Shown here one piece after another: positions 8,879 to 17,146 of a stretch of 64,000 nucleotides of DNA (position 1 is its first letter; every line of letters starts with the position of its first letter). Where the stretch lies: assembly GCF_900110755.1 (NCBI RefSeq), contig NZ_FOFF01000006.1:1-64000 (forward strand), in the 5' to 3' direction. The notes beneath the pieces are model-generated. The model was not told where the DNA came from. It saw nothing but the letters and a program-made list of their open reading frames with translations, and did not search any database. Origin of the DNA: Streptomyces sp. yr375 (GTDB lineage: Bacteria > Actinomycetota > Actinomycetes > Streptomycetales > Streptomycetaceae). Made by a program: the position numbers and the translations under genes.

Positions 8879-9069
8879 TGCGCTGCGGGCCTGCGCACCT
8901 CAGACCTAGCAGGCTGCGCTCGCATCTGTTGTTTGTCCCCTCGGTTCTCGAGGTGCCACACCATCCCGGTGGGGTACTTCCTAAGCTGTCCGGCCTTCTT
9001 CAGAGCGACACGGGCTCCCGGCGTAGCAGTACCTACGACTTTCTGTCCGTAACCGGAGCCCTTTCCCAC
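8879..9069 (+). promoter_or_regulatory. long 5' leader of rpsA
   Basis: Untranslated leader of about 190 nt with lower G+C than the surroundings and several short self-complementary blocks (for example CCTCGGTTCTCGAGG near 8939-8953). The Shine-Dalgarno is weak: GGAG at 9055-9058 lies 11 bases before the ATG and the bases next to it are pyrimidine rich. This fits the known pattern in which S1 feeds back on its own structured leader in proteobacteria; such control is only inferred here. Confidence 0.5.
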
Positions 9070-10575
9070 ATGACGAGCAGCACCGAGACCACCTCTACCA
9101 CGCCGCAGGTAGCGGTCAACGACATCGGTAACGAGGAAGCTTTCCTCGCCGCGATCGACGAGACGATCAAGTACTTCAACGACGGCGACATCGTCGACGG
9201 CGTCATCGTGAAGGTCGACCGGGACGAGGTCCTGCTCGACATCGGTTACAAGACCGAAGGCGTCATCCCGAGCCGCGAGCTCTCCATCAAGCACGACGTC
9301 GACCCCAACGAGGTCGTCGCCGTGGGCGATGAGATCGAGGCCCTTGTCCTCCAGAAGGAGGACAAGGAAGGCCGTCTCATCCTGTCCAAGAAGCGCGCTC
9401 AGTACGAGCGTGCCTGGGGCACGATCGAGAAGATCAAGGAAGAAGACGGCATCGTCACCGGTACCGTCATCGAGGTCGTCAAGGGTGGACTCATCCTCGA
9501 CATCGGCCTCCGAGGCTTCCTGCCGGCTTCTCTCGTCGAGATGCGCCGTGTCCGCGACCTCCAGCCCTACGTGGGCAAGGAGCTCGAGGCCAAGATCATC
9601 GAGCTGGACAAGAACCGCAACAACGTGGTCCTGTCCCGCCGTGCCTGGCTGGAGCAGACCCAGTCCGAGGTCCGCCAGACGTTCCTCACGACCCTCCAGA
9701 AGGGTCAGGTCCGCTCCGGCGTCGTCTCCTCGATCGTCAACTTCGGTGCCTTCGTGGACCTGGGTGGCGTCGACGGTCTGGTCCACGTCTCCGAGCTGTC
9801 CTGGAAGCACATCGACCACCCCTCCGAGGTCGTCGAGGTCGGCCAGGAGGTCACGGTCGAGGTCCTCGACGTCGACATGGACCGCGAGCGCGTCTCCCTG
9901 TCGCTGAAGGCGACCCAGGAAGACCCGTGGCAGCAGTTCGCCCGCACCCACCAGATCGGCCAGGTCGTGCCCGGCAAGGTCACGAAGCTGGTCCCGTTCG
10001 GTGCGTTCGTCCGCGTGGACGAGGGCATCGAGGGTCTGGTCCACATCTCCGAGCTGGCCGAGCGCCACGTGGAGATCCCGGAGCAGGTCGTCCAGGTCAA
10101 CGACGAGATCTTCGTCAAGGTCATCGACATCGACCTCGAGCGCCGCCGCATCAGCCTCTCGCTGAAGCAGGCCAACGAGTCCTTCGGTGCCGACCCGGCC
10201 TCGGTCGAGTTCGACCCAACCCTGTACGGCATGGCCGCGTCCTACGACGACCAGGGCAACTACATCTACCCCGAGGGCTTCGACCCCGAGACCAACGACT
10301 GGCTCGAGGGCTACGAGACCCAGCGCGAGGCGTGGGAGGGCCAGTACGCCGAGGCGCAGACGCGCTTCGAGCAGCACCAGGCCCAGGTCATCAAGTCCCG
10401 CGAGGCGGACGAGGCCGCTGCCGCCGAAGGCGGCGACGCCGCGGGTGCGGCTCCGGCCGCGTCCACCGGCGGTGGCGGTTCGTACTCCTCCGAGGGCGCG
10501 GACACCTCCGGTGCCCTGGCTTCGGACGAGGCGCTTGCCGCGCTGCGCGAGAAGCTGGCCGGGGGCCAGAGCTGA
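9070..10575 (+). CDS. rpsA: 30S ribosomal protein S1
   Basis: 501 aa. Four S1 RNA-binding domains are visible at about residues 35-105, 122-188, 208-277 and 293-364; the third and fourth have the classic VNFGAFVDLGGVDGLVHVSELSW and LVPFGAFVRVDEGIEGLVHISEL cores (key blocks FGAFV and GLVH.SEL). The actinobacterial form has four domains rather than six and ends in an acidic/Gly-Ser tail with the conserved SDEALAALREKLAGG. It helps unwind and hold mRNA on the 30S subunit, though Gram-positive S1 is less tightly bound. ATG 9070 begins the conserved MTSSTET. Third positions here include more T than in neighbours, as expected for highly expressed genes. Confidence 0.97.
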   Translation: MTSSTETTSTTPQVAVNDIGNEEAFLAAIDETIKYFNDGDIVDGVIVKVDRDEVLLDIGYKTEGVIPSRELSIKHDVDPNEVVAVGDEIEALVLQKEDKEGRLILSKKRAQYERAWGTIEKIKEEDGIVTGTVIEVVKGGLILDIGLRGFLPASLVEMRRVRDLQPYVGKELEAKIIELDKNRNNVVLSRRAWLEQTQSEVRQTFLTTLQKGQVRSGVVSSIVNFGAFVDLGGVDGLVHVSELSWKHIDHPSEVVEVGQEVTVEVLDVDMDRERVSLSLKATQEDPWQQFARTHQIGQVVPGKVTKLVPFGAFVRVDEGIEGLVHISELAERHVEIPEQVVQVNDEIFVKVIDIDLERRRISLSLKQANESFGADPASVEFDPTLYGMAASYDDQGNYIYPEGFDPETNDWLEGYETQREAWEGQYAEAQTRFEQHQAQVIKSREADEAAAAEGGDAAGAAPAASTGGGGSYSSEGADTSGALASDEALAALREKLAGGQS

Positions 10576-10603
10576 ACGCTGCCGCTGAGGCTTAGCCGGT
10601 AGT

Positions 10604-10636
10604 TGAGGGCCCGCACCTTTTAGGTGCGGGCCCTCA
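10604..10636 (+). terminator. rpsA terminator
   Basis: Perfect 15-bp stem (10604-10618 with 10622-10636) and a TTT loop, ending in GTGTTGT. Confidence 0.9.
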
Positions 10637-10669
10637 GTGTTGTCCGGGGGTTGGGTTGTCGGTCGGCTG

Positions 10670-10713
10670 CGGGTGAGTGGGGCTGGTCGCGCAGTTCCCC
10701 GCGCCCCTTAGGG
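10670..10713. repeat. Streptomyces-type intergenic repeat (GGTCGCGCAGTTCCCCGCGCCCC)
   Basis: Contains GGCTGGTCGCGCAGTTCCCC followed by GCGCCCCTTAGGG, a sequence I recognise as widely scattered between genes in Streptomyces genomes. Only this copy was noticed in the window. It can fold with GGGG pairing to CCCC arms. Function unknown; possibly a REP-like or transcript-end element. Confidence 0.6.
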
Positions 10714-10834
10714 AGTTGGGCCTGACGTTCCTTGAGCAGGCGCCCCGGTTGGTTGGGTGATCTTGGGGGGTGGAGTGGGAATGCCTACGTCCCCGGGTGC
10801 GTTGTGCAGTAGGAAGACGAGGGGAGCGGTCCAA

Positions 10835-11773
10835 GTGCTTGATCCGCAGGGTTTGTACGCATGGGAGCCGAAAGGCCTGGCAGTCGTCGACATGGCGCTC
10901 GCGCAGGAGTCGGCCGGACTTGTCATGCTCTACCACTTCGACGGATACATCGACGCGGGCGAGACAGGTGAGCAGATCGTCGACCGGCTCCTCGACTCGC
11001 TGCCCCACCAACTCGTCGCCCGCTTCGACCACGACCGGCTCGTGGACTACCGCGCCCGCCGCCCGCTGCTGACCTTCAAGCGCGACCGGTGGACCGAGTA
11101 CGAGGAGCCGGCCATCGAGGTGCGGCTCGTGCAGGACACCACCGGCGCGCCGTTCCTGCTGCTGTCCGGCCCCGAGCCGGACGTCGAATGGGAGCGCTTC
11201 GCCGTCGCCGTCAAGCAGATCGTGGAGCGGCTCGGCGTCCGGCTCTCGGTGAACTTCCACGGCATCCCCATGGGCGTCCCGCACACCCGCCCCGTCGGCC
11301 TCACCCCGCACGGCAACCGCACCGACCTCATGCCGGGCCACCGCAGCCCCTTCGACGAGGCACAGGTCCCCGGCAGCGCCGAGTCGCTCGTGGAGTACCG
11401 CCTCATGGAGGCCGGCCACGACATCCTGGGCGTCGCCGCGCACGTCCCGCACTACATCGCCCGCTCGACGTACCCGGACGCCGCGCTGACCGTCCTGGAG
11501 GCGATCACGGCGGCGACCGGCCTGGTCCTGCCGGGCATCGCCCACGCCCTGCGCACGGACGCACACCGTACGCAGACCGAGATCGAGCGCCAGATCCAGG
11601 AAGGCGACGACGAGCTCACCTCCCTCGTCCAGGGCCTGGAGCACCAGTACGACGCCGCCGCCGGCGCCGAGACCCGCGGCAACATGCTCGCCGAACCCGT
11701 CGACATCCCGTCGGCCGACGAGATCGGGCTGGAATTCGAGCGGTTCCTCGCGGAGCGCGAGGGCGAGGGCTGA
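10835..11773 (+). CDS. PAC2 family protein
   Basis: 312 aa. PAC2 (proteasome-assembly-chaperone-2-like) fold proteins are widespread in actinobacteria; their bacterial role is unclear. Conserved stretches include [16 protein letters not shown] near residue 28, a region around [13 protein letters not shown], and [19 protein letters not shown] near residue 146. The C-terminal part is charged with [15 protein letters not shown]. The GTG at 10835 starts the conserved [15 protein letters not shown] and has GGGGAG eight bases upstream. Followed by a hairpin terminator that overlaps the coaE promoter region. Confidence 0.88.
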   Translation: MLDPQGLYAWEPKGLAVVDMALAQESAGLVMLYHFDGYIDAGETGEQIVDRLLDSLPHQLVARFDHDRLVDYRARRPLLTFKRDRWTEYEEPAIEVRLVQDTTGAPFLLLSGPEPDVEWERFAVAVKQIVERLGVRLSVNFHGIPMGVPHTRPVGLTPHGNRTDLMPGHRSPFDEAQVPGSAESLVEYRLMEAGHDILGVAAHVPHYIARSTYPDAALTVLEAITAATGLVLPGIAHALRTDAHRTQTEIERQIQEGDDELTSLVQGLEHQYDAAAGAETRGNMLAEPVDIPSADEIGLEFERFLAEREGEG

Positions 11774-11795
11774 GCAGCCCGAAGGCACAGTCCAC

Positions 11796-11830
11796 AGGGC
11801 CTGCCGGGTGCATTGTCACCGGCAGGCCCT
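11796..11830 (+). terminator. terminator after PAC2 gene
   Basis: 12-bp perfect stem, arms 11796-11807 and 11819-11830, with an 11-base loop. The loop and right arm also carry the TTGTCA and the first base of TAAGCT that may serve as the coaE promoter. Confidence 0.75.
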
Positions 11831-11842
11831 AAGCTTCCGCTC

Positions 11843-12463
11843 ATGCTGAAGGTGGGCCTGACCGGCGGGATCGGCGCCGGCAAGAGCGAGGTGTCGCGGC
11901 TGCTCGTCGAGTGCGGAGCCGTACTCATCGACGCGGACCGCATCGCGCGTGAGGTCGTCGCGCCCGGAACCCCCGGGCTCGCGGCGGTCGTCGACGCCTT
12001 CGGCGAGGACGTGCTCGCCCCGGACGGCAGCCTCGACCGCCCCCGGCTGGGCTCGATCGTCTTCGCCGACCCCGGGAAACTGGCGCTCCTCAACTCGATC
12101 GTGCACCCCCTCGTCGGCGCCCGCTCCCGCGCCCTGGAGGCCGCCGCCCCCGAGGACGCCGTCGTCGTCCACGACGTCCCCCTCCTCACCGAGAACGGCC
12201 TCGCCGCCCTGTACGACGTCGTGATCGTCGTCGACGCCGCCCCCGACACCCAACTCGACCGGCTCGTCCGGCTGCGCGGCATGACCGAGGACGACGCACG
12301 CGCGCGTATGGCCGCCCAGGCGACCCGCGAGCAGCGCCGGGAGATCGCGGACATCGTGATCGACAACGACGTACCGCTGGCAGAGCTGCGACAGCGCGTG
12401 CGGGACGTATGGGCCGGCCTCGTGCGCGAGGGGCGCGCGCCGGGCGAGAGCTCCCCGGAATAG
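11843..12463 (+). CDS. coaE: dephospho-CoA kinase
   Basis: 206 aa, the single-domain length. It phosphorylates the 3' hydroxyl of dephospho-CoA in the last step of coenzyme A synthesis. The P-loop [17 protein letters not shown] is at residues 5-21, followed by the conserved [10 protein letters not shown] (32-41), the [12 protein letters not shown] region and [23 protein letters not shown] (key residues DVPLL.E). LID residues are seen in [17 protein letters not shown] 11843 was chosen over an upstream TTG because MLKVGLTGG is the conserved start; TAAGCT seven bases upstream suggests a leaderless mRNA. Some actinobacterial CoaE proteins carry an extra C-terminal domain; this one does not. Confidence 0.95.
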   Translation: MLKVGLTGGIGAGKSEVSRLLVECGAVLIDADRIAREVVAPGTPGLAAVVDAFGEDVLAPDGSLDRPRLGSIVFADPGKLALLNSIVHPLVGARSRALEAAAPEDAVVVHDVPLLTENGLAALYDVVIVVDAAPDTQLDRLVRLRGMTEDDARARMAAQATREQRREIADIVIDNDVPLAELRQRVRDVWAGLVREGRAPGESSPE

Positions 12464-12513
12464 CGGCCCGCGCCCCGTGCGTTGAACCGTCCGAGCAAGG
12501 GAAGGATTTTTCC

Positions 12514-12894
12514 GTGCCCGATACCGCAGGTTCCACCGGACGTACTCCGGAGACACATGTCATCGACTTCCGTGCCGCCGAGCAACTGCTCGCCGCACGG
12601 GACCCGCGGGGCGCGGTGAAGCTGCTCGACGGAGTCATCGCCGCGCACCCCGAGAACACCGCCGCCCGGCTGCTGCGCGCCCGTGCCTTCTTCGCCGCCG
12701 CGCAACTACGGCCTGCCGAGCTGGAGTTCACCATCGTCCTGGAGCGGGAGCCGGACAACGCGTTCGCGCACTTCGCGCTCGCCCGCACCTACGAGCGGCA
12801 GGGCCGCGGCGACCAGGCCAAACGCCACTTCCGGCTGGCCGCGGCACTGGACCCCAACCCGGAGTACCTGAAGGCCGCCCGCTTCGAGACCTGA
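12514..12894 (+). CDS. tetratricopeptide repeat protein
   Basis: 126 aa. About two and a half TPR units: DFRAAEQLLAARDPRGAVKLLDGVIAAHPENTAARLLRARAFF (about residues 17-58), LRPAELEFTIVLEREPDNAFAHFALARTYERQG (63-95) and a last helix ending in LDPNPEYLKAARF; the key TPR positions (A, L, A.A, P) are in place. A cytoplasmic scaffold for protein contacts is likely; the partner is unknown. GTG 12514 has AAGGGAAGGA eight bases upstream. It lies 50 bp after coaE and is probably in the same transcript. Confidence 0.85.
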   Translation: MPDTAGSTGRTPETHVIDFRAAEQLLAARDPRGAVKLLDGVIAAHPENTAARLLRARAFFAAAQLRPAELEFTIVLEREPDNAFAHFALARTYERQGRGDQAKRHFRLAAALDPNPEYLKAARFET

Positions 12895-12967
12895 GGACGC
12901 CGCGCGGGCGGTGACGGACGGCACTCGCCAGGGGCTGACCGGCAGGGTTGGTTGCCAGGGCTGATCG

Positions 12968-13243
12968 TCACGGGGGACGGTGCTCAGGCGGCAGATACGG
13001 TGGGATGTCGGGGCCCGGCTGATAGTGGGGGCCCTGCCGGATGTGCTTGAGGATCATCATCAGATCGACGGTGGCCACCAGCCACAGCACCCCGCACGCC
13101 ACCGCCCACCCCGGGCGGCCCACCAGGGCGAACACGGCCGTCCCGAAGATCGCCCAGGCCAGTCCCCACAGGGTCAGCCACAGACGCAGCCTCAGCGCGC
13201 TGCGCGCTGTCGTCGGCTCACTGCCCGTACGCATCCCGATCAC
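12968..13243 (-). CDS. small two-helix membrane protein
   Basis: 91 aa from the GTG at 13243, or 88 aa from the ATG at 13234. Two hydrophobic segments, LWLTLWGLAWAIFGTAVFALVG and WAVACGVLWLVATVDLMMIL, are separated by a short GRPG turn, and a proline-rich tail ends PPYLPPEHRPP. The family is conserved in Streptomyces without a known role. AAGGAGG sits four bases from the GTG and 13 from the ATG, so the GTG is preferred. Its 3' end faces the TPR gene. Confidence 0.7.
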   Translation of the reverse strand: MIGMRTGSEPTTARSALRLRLWLTLWGLAWAIFGTAVFALVGRPGWAVACGVLWLVATVDLMMILKHIRQGPHYQPGPDIPPYLPPEHRPP

Positions 13244-13429
13244 CGCTCCTCCTTGCAACGTACTCCTCGGTCCGGACCTTCTCCAGAGGCGTTCCGACAG
13301 GCTCCGCGACGCCGTCCGCCCGGCGACTCCGACAGCGTCCGCACCTGCTCGAACACAGCGGCGATCCCTCGAACGAGTGAACCGATGGAGATGCGGAACT
13401 GCCGGACACGGGCGGGCCGTTGAACGGGC

Positions 13430-14125
13430 ATGCGACCAGAAATGCGAGAGGGATACGAGGGAACGGGCCCCGGTGCGATCACTCCGGACGGCTGCGCGGT
13501 CGAGTTCTACTCCCGCCTGCCAGTGGGGGACGAACCGGACGTCATCTCCGCGGCGGTGCCCGCCGGCGCGCACATCCTGGAGCTTGGCAGCGGAGTCGGG
13601 CGAGTCACCCACGCCCTGCTGGAACGGGGGTTCACGGTCACAGCGGTGGACGAGTCCGCCGACATGCTGGAGCGCGTCCGTGGGGCGCGCACGATATGCA
13701 GCCCGGTCGAGGATCTCGACCTGGGAGAGACATTCGACGTGGTCATGCTCGCGTCCTTCCTCGTGCACAACGCGGACATCGAGCTACGGCGAAGAATGCT
13801 GCGCGCCTGCGCACGACACCTCGTGAAGGGCGGGTGCGTCCTGATCCAACGAGAGGGCGAGAACTACCACTCCGACCTGCCACGCGAACGCATCGACCCC
13901 AGCGGCTTCACCGTACGGATAGTCTCCGCCGGTCCCGTCCAGAACGGCGTCCACTCGGTGCGCGCGGAGTACGAATTCCCGGACGCCGTCTGGACCCAGA
14001 CATTCCGCTCCCGCCCGCTGACCAAGCACCAGTTCGAGGAGGCACTGAAGGAGGCCGGCCTGAGGGTCGACCGGTATCTGACGGAGGACCGGATCTGGGT
14101 GAGGGCGGTGCCGGGGGAGGAGTAG
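13430..14125 (+). CDS. class I SAM-dependent methyltransferase
   Basis: 231 aa. Motif I is HILELGSGVGRVTHALLERG (about residues 48-67), followed by VTAVDESADMLERVR (motif II acidic Asp), CSPVEDLDLGETFDVVMLASFLVH and LVKGGCVLIQREG. The C-terminal SRPLTKHQFEEALKEAGL is the usual lid region. The substrate cannot be told from sequence. The ATG at 13430 is used; a second ATG at 13442 is possible, and neither has a strong ribosome-binding site. It stands alone between a divergent membrane-protein gene and the uracil-DNA glycosylase. Confidence 0.85.
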   Translation: MRPEMREGYEGTGPGAITPDGCAVEFYSRLPVGDEPDVISAAVPAGAHILELGSGVGRVTHALLERGFTVTAVDESADMLERVRGARTICSPVEDLDLGETFDVVMLASFLVHNADIELRRRMLRACARHLVKGGCVLIQREGENYHSDLPRERIDPSGFTVRIVSAGPVQNGVHSVRAEYEFPDAVWTQTFRSRPLTKHQFEEALKEAGLRVDRYLTEDRIWVRAVPGEE

Positions 14126-14130
14126 GCGGA

Positions 14131-14151
14131 GGGAGGGGGAGGGGGGGAGGG
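14131..14151 (+). other. G-quadruplex-forming tract
   Basis: Four G-runs of 3, 5, 7 and 3 separated by single A bases, directly after a methyltransferase gene. The last run overlaps a GGGGGAGGG/CCCCTCCCCC hairpin ending near 14161. A single-nucleotide-loop arrangement is the most stable quadruplex class. Confidence 0.7.
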
Positions 14152-14195
14152 CCCCTCCCCCGGGGATTCGTCTGGCTCGGTCTTACGCTGGAGGA

Positions 14196-15002
14196 ATGGC
14201 CGTCCCCGACGTTCCTGCTGTTCCCGACGCCTCCTCCGGGGCCGCCCCCGCGCTCGCCCGCGCTGTCGCCCTCGCCGAGCTGGATCGGCAGGTCGCGGGG
14301 TGTGGGGCTTGTCCTCGGTTGGTGGACTGGCGTGAAAAGGTGGCTCGTACCAAGCGGGCGGCCTTTGCCGACTGGACGTACTGGGGGCGGCCCGTGCCCG
14401 GGTTCGGGCCGCCCGATGCCCGGCTGCTGATCGTCGGGCTCGCACCGGCCGCGCACGGTGGGAACCGTACGGGGCGTATGTTCACCGGAGACCGTTCCGG
14501 GGACGTGCTGTACCAGGCCATGTACGACGTGGGGCTCGCCTCGCACCCCACCTCCGTCTCCGCCGACGACGGGCTGGAACTGTACGGCGTGCGCATCACC
14601 TCGCCCGTGCACTGCGCGCCGCCCGCCAACAAACCCACCCCCGGCGAGCGGGACGCCTGTCGGCCCTGGCTCGTGCGGGAGTTGCGGCTGCTGCGGCCGA
14701 CGCTGCGCGCGGTCGTCGTGCTCGGCGCGTTCGGCTGGCAGGCCGCGCTGCCCGCGTTCGCCGAGGCGGGCTGGACGGTGCCCCGGCCGCGGCCCGCCTT
14801 CGCGCACGGGGCGCGGGTGCGGCTCGCGGGTCCGGACGCCGGCCAGGGACAGGGGCAGGGACAGAGACAGAGGCAGGGGCGCGGCCTTGACGTCTTCGGC
14901 TGTTTTCATGTCAGCCAGCGCAACACCTTCACCGGCCGCCTCACCCCCGAGATGCTGCGGGATGTGCTGCGTACGGCTGCGGGGGCGGCGGGGCTGCTGT
15001 GA
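14196..15002 (+). CDS. uracil-DNA glycosylase, family 5 (UdgB-like)
   Basis: 268 aa. Removes uracil and other deaminated bases from DNA. Motif A reads GLAPAAHGGNRTGRMFTGD (about residues 81-99), matching family 5 and lacking the catalytic Asp/Asn of family 1; the C-terminal HVSQRNTFTGRL is the H-x-S-x-x-N-like motif B. Cys36 and Cys39 (CGACPRLV), with later Cys residues around APPANKP and DACRPW, fit the 4Fe-4S cluster. An unusual Gly/Gln/Arg insert near residues 213-228 comes from a GGGACA-type nucleotide repeat at 14842-14880. TACGCT lies six bases before the ATG, so the mRNA may be leaderless. Confidence 0.9.
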   Translation: MAVPDVPAVPDASSGAAPALARAVALAELDRQVAGCGACPRLVDWREKVARTKRAAFADWTYWGRPVPGFGPPDARLLIVGLAPAAHGGNRTGRMFTGDRSGDVLYQAMYDVGLASHPTSVSADDGLELYGVRITSPVHCAPPANKPTPGERDACRPWLVRELRLLRPTLRAVVVLGAFGWQAALPAFAEAGWTVPRPRPAFAHGARVRLAGPDAGQGQGQGQRQRQGRGLDVFGCFHVSQRNTFTGRLTPEMLRDVLRTAAGAAGLL

Positions 15003-15067
15003 GCCGGTGAGCCTGTGAGCCGGGAATCGACGTGGTGACGGCGGGGCGGGGGTCGTACGGTGCCGGG

Positions 15068-16015
15068 ATGAGCCTGTATCCGGAGATCGAACCGTACGAC
15101 CACGGCATGCTTGATGTCGGGGACGGTAATCGCGTGTATTGGGAGACCTGCGGGAACCCGCGGGGCAAGCCCGCGCTGGTGTTGCACGGGGGGCCGGGCT
15201 CCGGGTGCACACCGTATTTCCGGCGGTTGTTCGACCCCGCCGCGTACCGGATCGTGCTGCTCGACCAGCGCGGGTGTGGGCGGTCCACCCCGCACGCGAG
15301 TGCGTACGGCACTGACATGAGCGTCAACACGACGGCGCGGCTGCTGGCCGATCTGGAGTCGTTGCGGCGGCGGTTGGGGATCGGGCGGTGGCTGGTGTGG
15401 GGCGTGTCGTGGGGGTCGGTGCTGGGGTTGCGGTACGCGCAGACGTATCCCGGGGTGGTGAGCGAGCTGGTGCTGACCGGGGTCGCGACGGGGTCCGAGG
15501 CCGAAGTCGAGCTGTTGACCAGGGGGTTGGGGAAGGTGTTCCCGGAGGCGTTCGAGCGGTTTTTGGCGGGGTTGCCGGAGGGCGCGGCGCGGGACGGCAA
15601 CCTGGCCGCCGCGTACAACAGGCTGCTCGAGTCGCCCGATCCCGGGGTGCGGGCGCGGGCGTGGACCGACTGGGAGACGGCGATCATTCCGGCACCGCCG
15701 CGGTCCGTCCAGCGGTTCGAGGACCCGGAGTTCCGGATGGGCTTCGCCCGTACGGTCACCCACTACTGGGGCAACGGCCAATTCCTGGACGGGGAGGGCG
15801 CGGTGCTGCGCGACGCGCACCTCCTCAAGGGCGTCCCCGGCACCCTCGTGCAGGGCAGCCTCGACTTCGGCAACCTCCTCGGCACCGTCTGGCAGCTCCA
15901 ACACGCCTGGCCCGACTGTGAGTTGGTGGTCGTGAGCGAGGCCGGGCACGACGCGGGGGCACCGGGTGTGAGGGAGGCGCTGGTCGCGGCCACCGACGGG
16001 TACGCCCGGCGCTGA
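15068..16015 (+). CDS. pip: prolyl aminopeptidase (proline iminopeptidase)
   Basis: 315 aa alpha/beta hydrolase of peptidase family S33; releases N-terminal proline from peptides in the cytoplasm. Key blocks: LVLHGGPGSGCTPYFRRLFDP (oxyanion HGGPG), LLDQRGCGRSTPH (the DQRGCGRS signature), and nucleophile elbow GVSWGSVLGLRYAQ. The distal acid and His fall in GSLDFGNLLGT and SEAGHDAG; the family normally has GRYD at the first place, and here the motif is GSLD. The start ATG 15068 begins MSLYPEIEPYDHG; TACGGT lies seven bases before it, a leaderless arrangement. The gene has slightly lower third-position GC than its neighbours in its first half. Confidence 0.92.
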   Translation: MSLYPEIEPYDHGMLDVGDGNRVYWETCGNPRGKPALVLHGGPGSGCTPYFRRLFDPAAYRIVLLDQRGCGRSTPHASAYGTDMSVNTTARLLADLESLRRRLGIGRWLVWGVSWGSVLGLRYAQTYPGVVSELVLTGVATGSEAEVELLTRGLGKVFPEAFERFLAGLPEGAARDGNLAAAYNRLLESPDPGVRARAWTDWETAIIPAPPRSVQRFEDPEFRMGFARTVTHYWGNGQFLDGEGAVLRDAHLLKGVPGTLVQGSLDFGNLLGTVWQLQHAWPDCELVVVSEAGHDAGAPGVREALVAATDGYARR

Positions 16016-16258
16016 CACCGGCGCTGACATGGCGCTGACACCGGCTCGGTCAGGCGGTGCGGGCCGCGGTGATCGGTTGGGACGAGACCTGGTGGGCGGT
16101 GTTGACGTCCCGGCGAGTCCGGGGGCGTGCGGTGCGTCGGTGGCGGCGCCCGCCGGCACCGACGCCGAGCCCGCCCGGGTTCGTTCGCTCCGTCCCGTAT
16201 CCGTCGTCCAGCCGGTGTCGGACGTCTGCCGAGCGTCTGTCCGAAAGGTCGGCGGAGT
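16016..16258. other. 243-bp intergenic region
   Basis: Lies between the convergent pip and GntR genes. Open frames exist on both strands but none shows a start signal or conserved protein features. No clear hairpin was seen. Confidence 0.4.
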
Positions 16259-16993
16259 CTAGGCGGACGGCTGTGCAGATGCCGGTGCGGATGCCTGTGT
16301 GGCCGGGGCTTCGGAGAGTGACTCGGGCGAGGCTTCGGACGGGGGCTCGAAAAGGTGCCGCACCGTGGAGCGGTAGTTGGCCTGTACGTGGCTCAGGGCG
16401 TGGGCGCGGGCGCGCTCGGGGTCGCCGGAGGCGATGGCGTCGTAGAGGTCCTGGTGTTCGGTGAGGAGTTGGGGCCATTCCTCGTTGCGTCGGGTGAGCC
16501 ATTGCAGGCGGCCGCCGACCGGTTCCATGACGGAGATCAGCAGGGTGTTGCCGGCCATGGCGAGGAGGCGGTCGTGGAAGCGGGTGTTGACGGCGGTGAT
16601 CGCCTCGGCGTCCCCGGCTTCGGTGGCGCTCGTCGCGCTCGCCAGCAGTTCCCGTAGTTCCGCGAGGTCCTCCGGGGTCGCGCGGGTGGCGGCCAGTCCG
16701 GCCGCGTACACCTCCAACGCCTCGCGCAGCTCGAAGAGTTCCTTCACGTCGGTGGGGCTCAGCCGCCGCACGACCGTACGGCGCGGGGTCTCGAACAGGA
16801 CGAAGCCCTCGGCGACCAGGGCCCGGATGGCCTCCCGGACCGGAACCCGGGAGACGTCGAAGCGGTCGGCCAGCTCGCGTTCGACGAGCCGGTCGCCGGG
16901 GCGCAGCCGGCCCGAGATGATCTCCTGCCGCAGGGTCCCGAGGACGCGTTCGCGCACCGCTCCGATCGGCTCGATCGGTTCGATCTTCGTCAT
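16259..16993 (-). CDS. GntR-family (FadR/FCD subfamily) transcriptional regulator
   Basis: 244 aa. The N-terminal winged helix is seen at about residues 10-75 (LRQEIISGRLRPGDRLVEREL and FDVSRVPVREAIRALVAEG), followed by an all-helical FCD ligand domain with the metal-binding pattern: an Asp in the ELREALEVYAAGLAA helix region, FHDRLLAMAGN, and a later His in HALSHVQANY. Ser/Ala/Pro-rich tail. It is divergent from the NCS1 permease and racemase genes, and a perfect palindrome of FadR type lies between them, so it very likely represses that operon until a hydantoin- or purine-related ligand binds. Start ATG 16993. Confidence 0.9.
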   Translation of the reverse strand: MTKIEPIEPIGAVRERVLGTLRQEIISGRLRPGDRLVERELADRFDVSRVPVREAIRALVAEGFVLFETPRRTVVRRLSPTDVKELFELREALEVYAAGLAATRATPEDLAELRELLASATSATEAGDAEAITAVNTRFHDRLLAMAGNTLLISVMEPVGGRLQWLTRRNEEWPQLLTEHQDLYDAIASGDPERARAHALSHVQANYRSTVRHLFEPPSEASPESLSEAPATQASAPASAQPSA

Positions 16994-17084
16994 AGGGCCA
17001 TCCTCGCCGATGCGAGGGTGCTTTTACGGAGCCGTAACGGGATGGACATTGGTCAGGATGCTTGACGGCGAGACCATGTCGGGA

Positions 17085-17100
17085 GTTTGGTATACCAAAC
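17085..17100. promoter_or_regulatory. GntR/FadR-type operator
   Basis: Perfect 16-bp palindrome GTTTGGTATACCAAAC, matching the FadR-subfamily pattern TGGTNNNACCA in its core. It lies 92 bp before the regulator and 47 bp before the permease, downstream of a TTGACG at 17062. Confidence 0.8.
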
Positions 17101-17146
17101 GATCGGCCTAGTAGTCCTCCTCCGTCCCCTTGCCCATGGAGGCCCC

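Noticed and set aside
10641-10663. TTGTCGGTC as another PafBC site
   Set aside because: The ninth base is C, the -10 position reads GTGAGT, and it sits in the tail of the rpsA terminator.
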